The notes: generated from the letters alone by a model not told the origin. Counted from the stretch's first letter, positions 49,492 through 58,930 are shown. The stretch: DNA of 64,000 nt from Acidimicrobiia bacterium (GCA_040902765.1 JBBDWO010000020.1:30775-94774); one strand, 5' to 3'. Numbers and translations are program-made.

Positions 49492-51432
49492 ATGTACTAC
49501 GACTACACCGCGGTCACTCCGCAGACGGTCAGCGACGACGTCGAGAACGCCATCGCCGCGGGTGAGCGGCTCATCACCGAGATCACCGGCCACCAGGGTC
49601 CCCGAGACTGGGCGTCGACGCTGGCGCCACTCGACAGGCTCGCCGGGGTGGCGGCGCGCGCCTACGGAACCGGCCCCTTCATGGCACGCGTCCACCCGGA
49701 CAAGGCGGTCCGCGACGCAGCGAGCGCCGCCGAAGAACGGCTCTCCAAGTGGCTCTCCGACCTTCCGTTCCGACGCGACCTGTACGAGGCGGTCGAGGCC
49801 TACGCCGCCACCGAGGAGGCGGCGAATTTCACCGGCGAGCGGGCCCGCATGCTCGAGTTCACCCGGCGCGACTTCCGGCGTGCCGGACACGCCCTCACCG
49901 AGGAGGAGCGAGCCGAGGTGCAACGGCACCGGACTCGTCTCGTCGAACTCGACGTCGCCTTCAACAAGAACCTCGACGAGTACGAGGACGGCCTCGACCT
50001 CACCCGCGAGCAGCTCGACGGACTCAACGACGACTACGTCGAACGGCTTCGGCCGGGCACAGCCGCCAACACCTATCTGGTGTCACTCGACTATCCGGAG
50101 TACTTCGGATTCATGGACCAGGCCACCGACCGGGACCTGCGGCGCCAGCTCCAGTACAAGTTCTTCAACAAGGCGGTCGACGCCAACCTGCCGATCCTCG
50201 AGGAGGCGGTGCGGATCCGCGCCCGGATTGCCGAGATCTTCTCCATGCCCTCCTGGGCTCACTATGCGATGGAAGAAAAAATGGCGAGGACGCCCGAGGC
50301 GGTCGAGGAGATGTACGAGGCCATCGTGCCCGGGCTCACCGAAAAGGCCCGTGCCGAGCTCGACGACCTCAGGGCGGCCCTAGGTGACGACGTCCAGCAA
50401 TGGGACCATCGCTACCTCCACACGTCTGTCCGCCGCGAGCGATTCGGCGTCGATCCGTCTGCGGTCGCCGCCTACTTCCCGCTGGAACCCGTCCTGGACG
50501 GCATGTTCGCCATCACCAGCGACGTGTTCGGACTCACCTACGAGCGGGCGGACATCCCGGTGTGGCACCCGGACGTCATGGCGTATCACATGTTCGACAG
50601 CGAGACCGGAGACCAGCTGGGCACCTTCTACGTGGACCTGTTCCCCCGAGAGGGCAAGTACGGCCACGCCGCCGCCTTTCCCATCGTCCCGGCTCATAAG
50701 AGTCCCGACGGCTACGTCCTTCCCAGCACCGCGATCGCAGCGAACTTCACCAAGCCCGGAGTCCGGGCACCGTCACTCCTGCGTCATGACGAGGTGGTGA
50801 CGCTGTTCCACGAGTTCGGCCACGTCCTCCACAACAGCCTCGGCCACACCGAGCTGGTGCGCTTCAGCGGGTACGACACCGAGTGGGACTTCGTCGAGGC
50901 TCCGTCGCAGATCATGGAGCACTGGTGCTGGAACGCGGATGTGCTGCGCCGGTTCGCTCGCCACCACGAGACCGGTGAGCCGATCCCCGACGACCTCGTC
51001 GACCGCCTGGTCGAGGCACGCGATCTCCACATCGCCCTGGCCATGCTGCGTCAGGTCAGTTTCGGCAGACTCGACCTCGACTTCCACGGGCCCGGACCCG
51101 AGAAGGACCTGTGGGCGATCACCCGCGAGACCAGCGAGCTCAGCGGCTTCCCGTACCACGAGGGCACCTTCTACCCGGCCGGCTTCGGCCACCTGTTCGG
51201 CTATGACGCCGGGTACTACGGCTACCTGTGGTCCAAGGTCTTCGGTGACGACATGTTCAGCCGGTTCGAAGCCGAAGGGGTTCTGAGCCCGAAGGTGGGA
51301 CGCGACTACCGGAACTTCGTCCTGGGCCCGGGTGGCTCCAAGGACCCCATGGACATGCTGCGCGACTTCCTCGGCCGAGAGCCGAATCAAGAGGCGTTCT
51401 TGCGGCTCATCGGGATTTCGAGCAGTACGTAG
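49492..51432 (+). CDS. Oligopeptidase, M3 (thimet) family
   Basis: 646-residue cytosolic zinc peptidase. HEFGH (His440, Glu441, His444) is the HExxH site and the downstream Glu is in FVEAPSQIMEHWCW. Helical N-domain typical of oligopeptidase A/Dcp. The C-terminus (SSST-stop) and the following AGCACGC units form one heptamer run. Confidence 0.93.
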   Translation: MYYDYTAVTPQTVSDDVENAIAAGERLITEITGHQGPRDWASTLAPLDRLAGVAARAYGTGPFMARVHPDKAVRDAASAAEERLSKWLSDLPFRRDLYEAVEAYAATEEAANFTGERARMLEFTRRDFRRAGHALTEEERAEVQRHRTRLVELDVAFNKNLDEYEDGLDLTREQLDGLNDDYVERLRPGTAANTYLVSLDYPEYFGFMDQATDRDLRRQLQYKFFNKAVDANLPILEEAVRIRARIAEIFSMPSWAHYAMEEKMARTPEAVEEMYEAIVPGLTEKARAELDDLRAALGDDVQQWDHRYLHTSVRRERFGVDPSAVAAYFPLEPVLDGMFAITSDVFGLTYERADIPVWHPDVMAYHMFDSETGDQLGTFYVDLFPREGKYGHAAAFPIVPAHKSPDGYVLPSTAIAANFTKPGVRAPSLLRHDEVVTLFHEFGHVLHNSLGHTELVRFSGYDTEWDFVEAPSQIMEHWCWNADVLRRFARHHETGEPIPDDLVDRLVEARDLHIALAMLRQVSFGRLDLDFHGPGPEKDLWAITRETSELSGFPYHEGTFYPAGFGHLFGYDAGYYGYLWSKVFGDDMFSRFEAEGVLSPKVGRDYRNFVLGPGGSKDPMDMLRDFLGREPNQEAFLRLIGISSST

Positions 51433-51494
51433 CACGCAGCACGTTTGACGCTCAACGCTGAACGCAAGACTGTGGCGTTGAGCGTTGAGCGTCT
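51428..51494. repeat. Heptamer tracts AGCACGC / ACGCTCA / GCGTTGA, inverted
   Basis: AGTACGT AGCACGC AGCACGT, ACGCTCA ACGCTGA ACGCAAG, then GCGTTGA GCGTTGA GCGTC. The two last words pair. Both flanking convergent genes have their stop codons in the tract. Confidence 0.85.
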
Positions 51495-52740
51495 AGGCCA
51501 GCACGCCCTTTTCGACGTCAATGGGGTCGCGGTCGATCGAGAAGAACTCCATCGGGGCGTCGGTGTCCCACTCGTCCGACTCGGCGTCGGTGAGGAATCG
51601 GGCGAGCATCGAGCCGATCGCCGGGGACTCCTTGAAGCCGTGGCCGGAGAATCCATTGACGGCGATGAACCCGTCGAGCGGTGTGGGTCCGATCACCGGA
51701 TGGACGTCGTCGAAGTTCATGTCGTACATGCCGGCCAGGCCCGTGATCTGGCCCCGGTAGGGCAACGACGGGATCCGGTGGTGCAATGCGTGGATCTTGA
51801 CGTCCCGGAAGGCGGCATCGAGGTTGTTGTTGAAGCGGTCGGGATCCTCGACGATCTCCTGCTCGTCCTCCCCGAGGATCGACCCGACGAGGAACTGCTC
51901 CCCGCTCGCCTCCGGGCGGAAGTAGATGCCGCCCGACGAATCCCCGACGATCGGGATGGGTCCGGGCACCTCGTCCCGGGGCCACTCCCGGTAGAGCACC
52001 TGGGCACGGATGGGGGCGATCGACCAGCCGTAATCGACATCAGCCATGGCGGCTAGCCGCGGTGCCCACGGCCCGGCGGCGTTGACCAGGATCGGCGCAT
52101 CGATCCCCGACCCATCGGCCAGTTCCACCCCCTCCACCCGACCCCCGGCGGTGCGCACCCCGACGACGGCAGTGTTGAACCGGACGTCCACCCCGTTGCT
52201 ACGGACCGCCATCAGCAGGTCCTGGGCAGCACTCACCGGATCGAAGAACCCGCTCTCGGTCTCGAACAGGAAGCCGGGCTCGTGGTCGGCGCACTCGTGG
52301 TCCACCTCGAAGGTGAGATCGAACGGACGGTTGCACGTGCTCAGGGCGGGGAATTCGCGGCGGACATCGTCCGGGCTCATGATGGTCACGGCGATGTCGA
52401 GCCCGGTCATCGTGTCGTGCTCGGCCCGCAGCGTGGCGGCGTCCTCCCCCATCATCCACAGAACACCCGTGTGATGGAACCGGGCCTTCGGTTCGTCGAT
52501 GCCGGTGTATGCCGCCCAGTTGCGATGAGCCTTGAGCCCGTCGCGAGCCACCGTCATCGCCTCGGGATGGGTGTACCGCTGACGGAGGATCGCCGAGGAA
52601 GCACCGGTGGCCCCCTCCCCCACGTTTGGAGCCTTCTCGACGATGGTGATCCGGGTCGAAGTGCGGCGGGCTATCTGATGGGCGATGGACAGCCCCATGA
52701 TCCCCGCGCCCACGATGACGATGTCGGCGGTGTCGCGCAT
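51493..52740 (-). CDS. FAD-dependent amine/amino acid oxidase (DAO family)
   Basis: 415 residues. FAD fingerprint VIVGAGIMGLSIAHQIARR at the N-terminus, GEGATGASSAILRQRY next to the flavin, and the C-terminal FAD site NGFSGHGFKESPAIGSMLA (in parts). Resembles monomeric sarcosine oxidase/dimethylglycine dehydrogenase beta-type. The TACTTT box 7 bases upstream of the ATG comes from a GTAGCGA heptamer unit. Confidence 0.88.
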   Translation of the reverse strand: MRDTADIVIVGAGIMGLSIAHQIARRTSTRITIVEKAPNVGEGATGASSAILRQRYTHPEAMTVARDGLKAHRNWAAYTGIDEPKARFHHTGVLWMMGEDAATLRAEHDTMTGLDIAVTIMSPDDVRREFPALSTCNRPFDLTFEVDHECADHEPGFLFETESGFFDPVSAAQDLLMAVRSNGVDVRFNTAVVGVRTAGGRVEGVELADGSGIDAPILVNAAGPWAPRLAAMADVDYGWSIAPIRAQVLYREWPRDEVPGPIPIVGDSSGGIYFRPEASGEQFLVGSILGEDEQEIVEDPDRFNNNLDAAFRDVKIHALHHRIPSLPYRGQITGLAGMYDMNFDDVHPVIGPTPLDGFIAVNGFSGHGFKESPAIGSMLARFLTDAESDEWDTDAPMEFFSIDRDPIDVEKGVLA

Positions 52741-52747
52741 GGGGTAC

Positions 52748-52768
52748 AAAGTAGCGAGTGGGGAGTCG
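52748..52768. repeat. Short heptamer tract with -10 box of the oxidase gene
   Basis: GTAGCGA GTGGGGA GTCGG on the plus strand; on the minus strand CTCGCTACTTTG contains TACTTT (52748-52753), the same sequence as in front of the alcohol dehydrogenase. Confidence 0.6.
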
Positions 52769-52779
52769 GGCCTCCACAC

Positions 52780-52934
52780 TCTCCTCCCCCGCAGGGGGAG
52801 GTGGATCGGCCCGCTAGGGCCGAGACGGAGGGGGAGGGCTGACGCGTCGCGAGGCCTGCGTAGGGTTCACCCTCCCCCCTCCCCGCCGCTCGCTCCGCTC
52901 CCGCCGGTACTCCCCCCTTCGGGGGGAGGAACCG
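52780..52934 (+). repeat. 150-base multi-hairpin element, copy c
   Basis: The second hairpin is TCGGCCCGCTAGGGCCGA, with its stem lengthened by a matched C-G pair compared with copy d. The right end is CGGTACTCCCCCCTTCGGGGGGAG. Confidence 0.85.
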
Positions 52935-53003
52935 CGGAGAGAGGGGTGAATGGTCGCCTTCAGGGGAGAACCGGGGGCAGTGAGGAGCCCCCTTCTTGCG
53001 GTC

Positions 53004-53153
53004 CCCTCCCCTGAAGGGGGAGGTGACATCGGCCGCAGGCCGATGACGGAGGGGGAGGGCTGACGCGTCGCGAGGCGTGCGTAGGGTTCACCCTCCCCCC
53101 TCCCCGCCGCTCGCTCCGCTCCCGCCGGTACTCCCCCCTTCGGGGGGAGAGAG
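53004..53153 (+). repeat. 150-base multi-hairpin element, copy d
   Basis: Same orientation as copy c, 70 bases away; only a short unique segment separates them. It ends next to the stop codon of the metal-dependent hydrolase gene. Confidence 0.85.
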
Positions 53154-53155
53154 GC

Positions 53156-53854
53156 TCAGTCCGGCGTTCCGATCTCGGCGTCGACCACGGTGATCCCCGT
53201 GAGGTGCTTGCGGAGTTCGTCGGGGGTGCCGGCGAGGATCGGGAAGGTGCCCCAGTGGATGGGCAGCACGGCCCCGGGCTTCAGCCGCTGCGCTGCCGCT
53301 GCGGCGTCGGCCGGACCCATCGTGTAGTGCCCGCCGATGGGGAGCAGGGCGAGATCGATGTCATGGCGTTCTCCGATGAGCGTCATGTCGCCGAACAGGT
53401 CGGTGTCACCGGCGTGATAGACCACCGACCCGCCGGGCAGTCCGAGGACGAACCCGGCTGCCGATCCCCCGTCGACGATCCCGGCATCGGTGCTGATCCC
53501 CGACGAGTGGACCGCGGGCACCATGGTCACCCTGACCCCACCGGAAGTCTCCACGGAACCGCCGATGTTCATCCCGACGACATTGCCCAGGCCGTTGCCC
53601 TCCAGGTACACGGAGATCTCATGAATGGCGATCACCTGCGAGGCATGAGCAGCAGCGATCTCGACGGTGTCGCCGAGGTGATCGAAGTGCCCGTGGGTCA
53701 CCAGGACGACATCCACCCGATCCAGGTCTGACGGATCGACCGGGCAGGACGGGTTGTCCCGCATCCAGGGATCGATGAGCAGCACGGTTCCGTCGGCGAG
53801 GTCGATCCGAGTGGCGGCGTGTCCCAGCCAGGTGATCGACGCGTCGCGAAGCAT
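53156..53854 (-). CDS. Metallo-beta-lactamase-fold hydrolase, UPF0173 type
   Basis: 232 residues. Metal motif VTHGHFDHLGD plus TWLGHAA at the start, HSSG, HAGDTDLFGDM and IHWGTFPIL at the end. UPF0173 members act on unknown small phosphates or lactones. TACGTT (53861-53866) ends 6 bases before the ATG. Confidence 0.9.
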   Translation of the reverse strand: MLRDASITWLGHAATRIDLADGTVLLIDPWMRDNPSCPVDPSDLDRVDVVLVTHGHFDHLGDTVEIAAAHASQVIAIHEISVYLEGNGLGNVVGMNIGGSVETSGGVRVTMVPAVHSSGISTDAGIVDGGSAAGFVLGLPGGSVVYHAGDTDLFGDMTLIGERHDIDLALLPIGGHYTMGPADAAAAAQRLKPGAVLPIHWGTFPILAGTPDELRKHLTGITVVDAEIGTPD

Positions 53855-53907
53855 GGTCAGAACGTAGCAGAGGGAGCTCTCTGAACTCTGGGCACGGTCG
53901 GGGCCCG

Positions 53908-53936
53908 GTACTTGGTATTTGGTACTTGGTAGTTGG
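53908..53936. repeat. Heptamer tract GGTACTT
   Basis: GGTACTT GGTATTT GGTACTT GGTAGTT GGACGG. The rest of the 53855-54040 spacer shows no gene. Confidence 0.8.
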
Positions 53937-54040
53937 ACGGTCCGGAGAAAGTCCGAGTACCAGGGTGGCCCCTCAGCCAGGGTGGAGGAATGTCAGCAGA
54001 GGGCTGGCTGTCGAGCGAGGGTCGAAAGCCCCGAGCCCAT

Positions 54041-54496
54041 TTACGTCCGCCCATCAGCGGGTCGCGGCCCCACCACGCGCCACCCGAGCACTCCGACCGC
54101 CGTGCTCAGAAGCAATGGAGCGAGTATCGGATAGAGGATCTTCCACGGCGTCCACGAACCGCCGTGCCACTCCAGCGTCGGATTGCCGAGAAACGACCAG
54201 CAACGCTCCCAATCGGGCACGCCACCAATATCGTCGCAGCCGTAGGGAATGATGGCGAGGAGCGCGATGAGCCCGGCCAGACACGCCAGGAACACCCGCA
54301 CGACATCGGTCCGTCGGCCGAGCCAGCGACAGACGGCGATCACTCCCAGCGCGATGAGTGCCCCGAGAGCCGTCATGAGAGCAACGCTCGTCGGCCCGGA
54401 GTCGTGAGCCGGGTATGGAAACCGCCGCTGCAGGACGACCACTACCGCCACGACGGAAGCCGCTCCGACCACGATGGCGGTCACCCTTCTGGCCAT
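54041..54496 (-). CDS. Four-helix membrane protein, unknown
   Basis: About 151 residues: helix 1 ARRVTAIVVGAASVVAVVVVL, two central helices (LMTALGALIALGVIAVC, VFLACLAGLIALLAIIP) and a last one (LAPLLLSTAVGVLGWRVV). Between helices 3 and 4 an external loop carries Cys-Asp-Asp and ERCWSF. ATG 54496 has GGGAGG. Not recognised; it lies at the edge of the putative integrative element. Confidence 0.55.
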   Translation of the reverse strand: MARRVTAIVVGAASVVAVVVVLQRRFPYPAHDSGPTSVALMTALGALIALGVIAVCRWLGRRTDVVRVFLACLAGLIALLAIIPYGCDDIGGVPDWERCWSFLGNPTLEWHGGSWTPWKILYPILAPLLLSTAVGVLGWRVVGPRPADGRT

Positions 54497-54618
54497 CGCC
54501 GATCCTCCCATGCGTCGGGCGAACGAGCACGGAGCGCTTCTCCGACGCGCCGAGTCTACGGTCGGGTCGGGCGATCGCGCCCTCGGCCAGGGTAGGGACT
54601 GCTAAGGTCACCCCTCTC

Positions 54619-56010
54619 ATGGTGGTTGCCGGTATCTACGCCCGTATCTCGTCGGATCACGAGGGCAAAGGCCTCGGGGTGGGTCGTCAGATCGAGGACT
54701 GCGAAGCCCTCGCCGCCCGTTTGGGTTGGTCGGTGACGGATCATTATGTGGACAACGATGTGTCGGCGTGGTCGGGCAAGCAGCGCCCCGAGTACCTCCG
54801 GATGCTCGACGACATCAAGAACGGCACGATCAGCGGGATACTGGTGTGGCATCCCGACCGGCTCCACCGTCATCCCAAGGAGTTGGAAGAACTCATCGAC
54901 CTGGTGGAGAACACCGCTGGTGTCCAGATCGAAACCGTGACGGCGGGTGACTTCGACCTTTCGACCTCAGCGGGGAGGAGTGTGGCTCGTATCGTGGGTG
55001 CCATTGCTCGCAAAGATTCCGACGACACCAGCATGAAGGTACGCCGCAAGCACGCCGAGTTGGCCGCAGCAGGCAAAGTGGCTGGCGGTGGAACCCGCCC
55101 GTTTGGGTATGAGTCGGATCGGATCACGGTGGTCCCGTCAGAGGCGGCGGTGATCCGGGAGATGGCCAAACGGGTACTCGCAGGTGACTCGCTGCGGTCG
55201 ATCGCCGGTGACCTCAACACCCGTGGCGTGCGGACTTCGTTGGGCAACGAGTGGAAGGCTGGCGGGATCAAAAAGGTGCTGATGTCGCCACGCATATCGG
55301 GGCGGCGGGAACGAGGCGGGGAGTTCTACGACGCCGTGTGGGACGGGATCATCAGCCCTCAAGACTCCGACCGGCTGCACCGCAAACTCGCCGCCCGGAA
55401 CCGCTCTACGGGACGACCCCCACGGCGCTACCTGCTCACCGGTGGCTTGCTGCGCTGCGGGCGGTGCGGGACGGCGATGAAGGCCCGCCCCAACACCCGG
55501 GGACGGCGCTATGTGTGCCCTGGTGACCCCGGTCTAGGCGGATGTGGGCGGATGTCAGCGACCGCCGAACCGTTGGAGCAGTTCATCGTCGAAGCCGTGC
55601 TGTATCGCCTCGACTCGCCCGAGTTGGCGGCAGCGCTCAAAGACACCCGAGCACAGCAGTCCGAGTTGGCCGAACTCCACGATCAAGTGGCTTCGGACCA
55701 GGTGATGCTCGACGAGCTCGCCGCCGACTACGCCAACAAGACCATCAGCCGATCCGAGTGGATGAGTGCCCGTGAACCGGTACAACAACGCATTGACCAG
55801 GGACGCCGCCGGCTGGCAAGGATCTCACCGACCACAGCGATTGACGACTACGCCGACAACACCGACCTACTGCGCTCCGCTTGGTCTGATCTGCCGTTGT
55901 CGCGCCAACAGGCCATCGTCAAGGTGCTGGTCGACCATGTGATCGTCAACACGGCAGTTCCTGGCCGAGGTTTCGATCCGCAGCGGTTCGATCCGGTCTG
56001 GCGGCTCTAA
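54619..56010 (+). CDS. Large serine recombinase (integrase)
   Basis: 463 residues. Resolvase domain: GIYARISSDHEGKG with the catalytic Ser, VWHPDRLHRHPKELEEL, STSAGRSVARIVGAIARKD (in parts). Recombinase domain: GGTRPFGYESD, RSIAGDLNTRGVRT. Zinc ribbon: CGRCGTAMKAR and CPGDPGLGGCGRM. C-terminal coiled part ends in DHVIVNT. Such proteins insert and excise phages and integrative elements at att sites. A TAAGGT box lies 10 bases before the ATG. The frame is open upstream but without homology. Confidence 0.93.
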   Translation: MVVAGIYARISSDHEGKGLGVGRQIEDCEALAARLGWSVTDHYVDNDVSAWSGKQRPEYLRMLDDIKNGTISGILVWHPDRLHRHPKELEELIDLVENTAGVQIETVTAGDFDLSTSAGRSVARIVGAIARKDSDDTSMKVRRKHAELAAAGKVAGGGTRPFGYESDRITVVPSEAAVIREMAKRVLAGDSLRSIAGDLNTRGVRTSLGNEWKAGGIKKVLMSPRISGRRERGGEFYDAVWDGIISPQDSDRLHRKLAARNRSTGRPPRRYLLTGGLLRCGRCGTAMKARPNTRGRRYVCPGDPGLGGCGRMSATAEPLEQFIVEAVLYRLDSPELAAALKDTRAQQSELAELHDQVASDQVMLDELAADYANKTISRSEWMSAREPVQQRIDQGRRRLARISPTTAIDDYADNTDLLRSAWSDLPLSRQQAIVKVLVDHVIVNTAVPGRGFDPQRFDPVWRL

Positions 56011-56180
56011 GCGTCTGGTCCCCCCTCACCCGGCCGGTGGGGACGGCGGCCCTCCCGCAGGAGTGCCGCCGCCCTCTCCACCGCCTCAGGTCGAGCGACC
56101 TTGACCACCACGCCCTGAGCAGCACACGACTCCTCCACCCAGCGGCGCACCACCTCGAGATCGAAGCGTCTCAGCGCCAT
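56007..56180 (-). CDS. Small Arg-rich protein downstream of Rep
   Basis: About 57 residues, MALRRFDLEVVRRWVEESC..., overlapping the Rep stop by 10 bases and ending on the integrase stop. The charged helical pattern would fit a recombination directionality factor or a plasmid control protein; there is no direct evidence for either. Confidence 0.5.
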   Translation of the reverse strand: MALRRFDLEVVRRWVEESCAAQGVVVKVARPEAVERAAALLREGRRPHRPGEGGPDA

Positions 56181-56890
56181 GACAACCACACCGCAGGTGG
56201 CCCCTTGAAGCCCTCAACCTGATCGGGACGGAACACCACCTCAGGCAAAGCGCCCATCCGATCCGACGCCGCCTCCACCGCCCCCTCCAAAGTGGCTGCA
56301 AAGATCAGTTCCGAGGCCGGTTGGAAGCCCTGGGCGCAGTCGTAGCGGTTCAGCCCGCCAGTGCCGCCGATGTCCTTGCTCAGATACTTCGACGCATACC
56401 GAGCAGCAACCCGAGCCTCCTGACGCACCCCAGAACCCACCGGCAAATCACCGATCAGCTTGATATGGACGAACCCGAGGCCCCACGCCGCCTCGATCAG
56501 ACCGCGGGCAACGAACCGTCCTACCGCGAAATGCACATGCCAGCCATGCCCCGACTTGTGCAACTCAGGCACCCACAGATACGGAAACGCCTCATCGAGA
56601 CCACGACGGAGCGAACGAAAGAACCGGGAGATATCGGCCCGCACCGCCCGGGGGTCATGCTCACCCTCACCCGCATAGGTCAGCGTCCCAAACCGATTCA
56701 GACCATTCGCCGCGCAATAGCGGCGGACCTTCCCCCGCGCCCGACGAGCCGCTTCCTCCACCGCCCGACCCTCATCCGGCTCCGTGGCCCACCCGCCACC
56801 GGACCCGGGGCGGCGTCTGTTCAGCCCGCGGAACGACCCGCCAGCCTCACCAGCATCGGGATACAGAGATAGGAACCAACCGGCTGCCAT
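56171..56890 (-). CDS. HUH-type replication initiator (Rep) protein
   Basis: 239 residues with a rolling-circle Rep layout: FGTLTYAGEGEHDP (motif 1 type), YLWVPELHKSGHGWHVHFAV holding the His-x-His metal pair (118, 120), and RYASKYLSKD with the nucleophile Tyr candidates 165 and 169. Few residues follow, so it is a minimal Rep without a helicase. Next to an integrase this suggests an element that can replicate after excision, like actinomycete AICEs. Confidence 0.8.
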   Translation of the reverse strand: MAAGWFLSLYPDAGEAGGSFRGLNRRRPGSGGGWATEPDEGRAVEEAARRARGKVRRYCAANGLNRFGTLTYAGEGEHDPRAVRADISRFFRSLRRGLDEAFPYLWVPELHKSGHGWHVHFAVGRFVARGLIEAAWGLGFVHIKLIGDLPVGSGVRQEARVAARYASKYLSKDIGGTGGLNRYDCAQGFQPASELIFAATLEGAVEAASDRMGALPEVVFRPDQVEGFKGPPAVWLSWR

Positions 56891-57204
56891 AAGACCGCCC
56901 CCACGAAGACACCTGGGAAACCGGCGGTCTCAACATTGGCGGTCTTTGCCGCGGACATCACATACCGGCCCGCGAAGCATAGCCCCCACCCAAACCTAAA
57001 CACACACAGTTGTCATTCAAGAAGCCTCGGCCCCCGCCTCCGTTCCTCCCTAACCTCCGAACGCGGTCACCCGAGGGGCGAACCGGGGCACCAAACCCAC
57101 GACAACGCCGTGACGAGTTTCGTTGCATATTCAAGTCAAGAAGAGACCCTTGCCCGTGAACAGGCAGCTCAGCTTGTTCCGGGGAGCCTCGCTAGCGTGG
57201 GCGT
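56891..57204. promoter_or_regulatory. Rep upstream spacer with GGCGGTCT repeats; possible origin or operator
   Basis: AGACCGCC at 56892 is an inverted copy and GGCGGTCT at 56923 and 56938 are direct copies, 15 bases apart. Three copies directly before rep resemble iterons or a Rep operator. The right part of the spacer shows no gene. Confidence 0.45.
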
Positions 57205-57846
57205 GTGATGGAGTCCGAAGGCAGCGACACCGAAGCCAGACTGGTACCCGTGTTTGTCTCTTTCTCTCGGGACCTCGTCTTTCCTCGGGCAACTGGGCCG
57301 CTGTCAGATCTTCCCGATGACCAACTCCTCGACTCGTATTTTGATTATCTGGATGACCACTGGATTGCGCCGTTAAAGCGTCTTGCTGGGTCCAATGAGG
57401 GCTCACTGATTGTTCTGACTGTCTGCTATTCGCTGATGGAGGTCTACGAGCAGCTTCGCTCCGGTAGTTCCTCGAAAGGCTCGGTCGCTGCGTTTATCCG
57501 CAAGGGAGCAAGGCGGGTGCTCGACGGTCAGATGTCCCGGACGATGCGACCCGAAGAGCGAGAGGCTTTCGCTCAGCGATTCACAGAGGTCACCCGCAAC
57601 GCACTGGTCCACGATCTCGCCCTAAGGGATATGAGTATCGAATTCGACGGTGAGGGCGTCGGCGGCTTCTCGATGGCTGATGACATCAAGAGCGGGGACA
57701 CAGGTGTCGATCCGCATTGGTTGCTCCAGATCATTGCGGATGAGTTCGACGCCTACCGCAACGCACTGAACCAAGACCCCGAACTCCGTGCCCACTTCCG
57801 AGCGGTGGTGCTCAGAGCCGTCGAGGATCGTTCATACAGAGACTGA
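57205..57846 (+). CDS. Element-borne protein, possible HEPN-like RNase
   Basis: 213 residues, lower G+C than the surroundings. All helical in appearance; FTEVTRNALVHDLALRD contains R-x4-H (RNALVH), the active-site pattern of HEPN ribonucleases, preceded by a helix-rich part with LTVCYSLMEVYEQLR. No second toxin or antitoxin gene is next to it. The HEPN reading rests on one motif. TAGCGT ends 6 bases before the GTG at 57205; ATG 57208 is also possible. Confidence 0.6.
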   Translation: MMESEGSDTEARLVPVFVSFSRDLVFPRATGPLSDLPDDQLLDSYFDYLDDHWIAPLKRLAGSNEGSLIVLTVCYSLMEVYEQLRSGSSSKGSVAAFIRKGARRVLDGQMSRTMRPEEREAFAQRFTEVTRNALVHDLALRDMSIEFDGEGVGGFSMADDIKSGDTGVDPHWLLQIIADEFDAYRNALNQDPELRAHFRAVVLRAVEDRSYRD

Positions 57847-57958
57847 CCTATCCATCGTCATGTCAGTGCAGTCGCTTGAAAGTCGTCGCTTGGGTACGGA
57901 CGCTGAGCCACGCTCGTGGCAGCAAGTGATACGAACCCATCCCTGCAGCGTTCGGCGA

Positions 57959-58459
57959 TCAGGGGCTGTACCCCAATATGAACTCGCCGAGCCAGTCCTC
58001 ATGTTCTGGGCAGAAGTTCGTGACGGCGGACGCAACCATCGCAAAGTACAAGAGCGAGTCAAGTTGGCGGTCACCGGTCAACCTTGGTGCAACAAGGTCA
58101 ACCATGAGGCCTGCACTGAACGAATCGCAGATCGCTAGCCCGGCCAACGCAAACTCTCCCTGAAGCTCAAAGTCGTCGAGAAAAGCGGCGCTGTAGTCGT
58201 TCTGTTCCAGAGCCTGTCCGATGTATCGCAAGTAGGCGGCCGCCTGGGCGACGACCTCCGACGGATCATCGGTCGTAGTCGAGGGCATCGCCGTCGTACT
58301 CGTGAGGGTCGTGCTCGTCGTGAGCTGGGTTGACGATTGTGTAGCCGAAGCGCTAGGCGACGAGTCCGAACCAGCGCAGGCGGCGAGCAATAGGAGCGCA
58401 GAGGCAACCGCTGCGATGTGAGCGGACCTCCCCGAACTACAAGACTCCAGTCTCCGCAT
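57959..58459 (-). CDS. Lipoprotein with DUF732-like domain
   Basis: 166 residues from ATG 58459 (AGGGAAGG upstream). Signal peptide with lipobox LLLLAAC, a Ser/Thr linker, and a small helical domain with Cys in LAICDSF and FCPEHEDW spaced like the two Cys of mycobacterial DUF732 proteins. Secreted and anchored. It lies at the right edge of the low-GC region. Confidence 0.65.
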   Translation of the reverse strand: MRRLESCSSGRSAHIAAVASALLLLAACAGSDSSPSASATQSSTQLTTSTTLTSTTAMPSTTTDDPSEVVAQAAAYLRYIGQALEQNDYSAAFLDDFELQGEFALAGLAICDSFSAGLMVDLVAPRLTGDRQLDSLLYFAMVASAVTNFCPEHEDWLGEFILGYSP

Positions 58460-58578
58460 AGCCTTCCCTCTAAACGGCTCTCCGTCGACCGACTCTACAC
58501 AGCGATCAGTCACAGTCCCCTGTTGAGTTGACGCAGCGGGCGGGACTCGTCGTCTCGCAACCACGTAGCCCCGAGTGT

Positions 58579-58930
58579 TCACCGCCTGGGGTGACCTTGA
58601 GAGTTCTTACCCCAGCGTGCGGGAGTGTCACTCGGGGGCGAATGGAGCGATCGGTGACCTCTCCGCTGGTCGTAGCCGGGGGCCTCGGTCCAGTGTCGCT
58701 TCGATGTGGACGACCAGATGGCCTCGCCCTCGTTGCCGAAGGTCCCGGTTGATCGCAGGCCGACCGTGGAGGCGACCCACGCCGATGCCTCGTTGTTCGG
58801 ATGAGTGCTGGCCGTGAACTTCTCAACCCCGCGTTCGGCGAGCCATGCGCAGGTTGCGGCCGCTACCTCGGTGCTGAGCTCGCGTCCTTTCCCACTCGGG
58901 CGTTACCGACCAGGCGACAGGCGCCATTGG
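58579..58930 (-). pseudogene. GNAT acetyltransferase remnant
   Basis: The frame from 58896 reads GKGRELSTEVAAATCAWLA, then HPNNEASAWVASTVGLRSTG, the acetyl-CoA loop and C-terminal part of a GNAT. The part just before it, VAWSVTPEW, is in another frame, and the N-terminal half is missing. A hairpin CTGGGGT...ACCCCAG at 58586-58615 overlaps its end. The rest of the 58460-59123 spacer holds nothing else recognisable. Confidence 0.6.
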
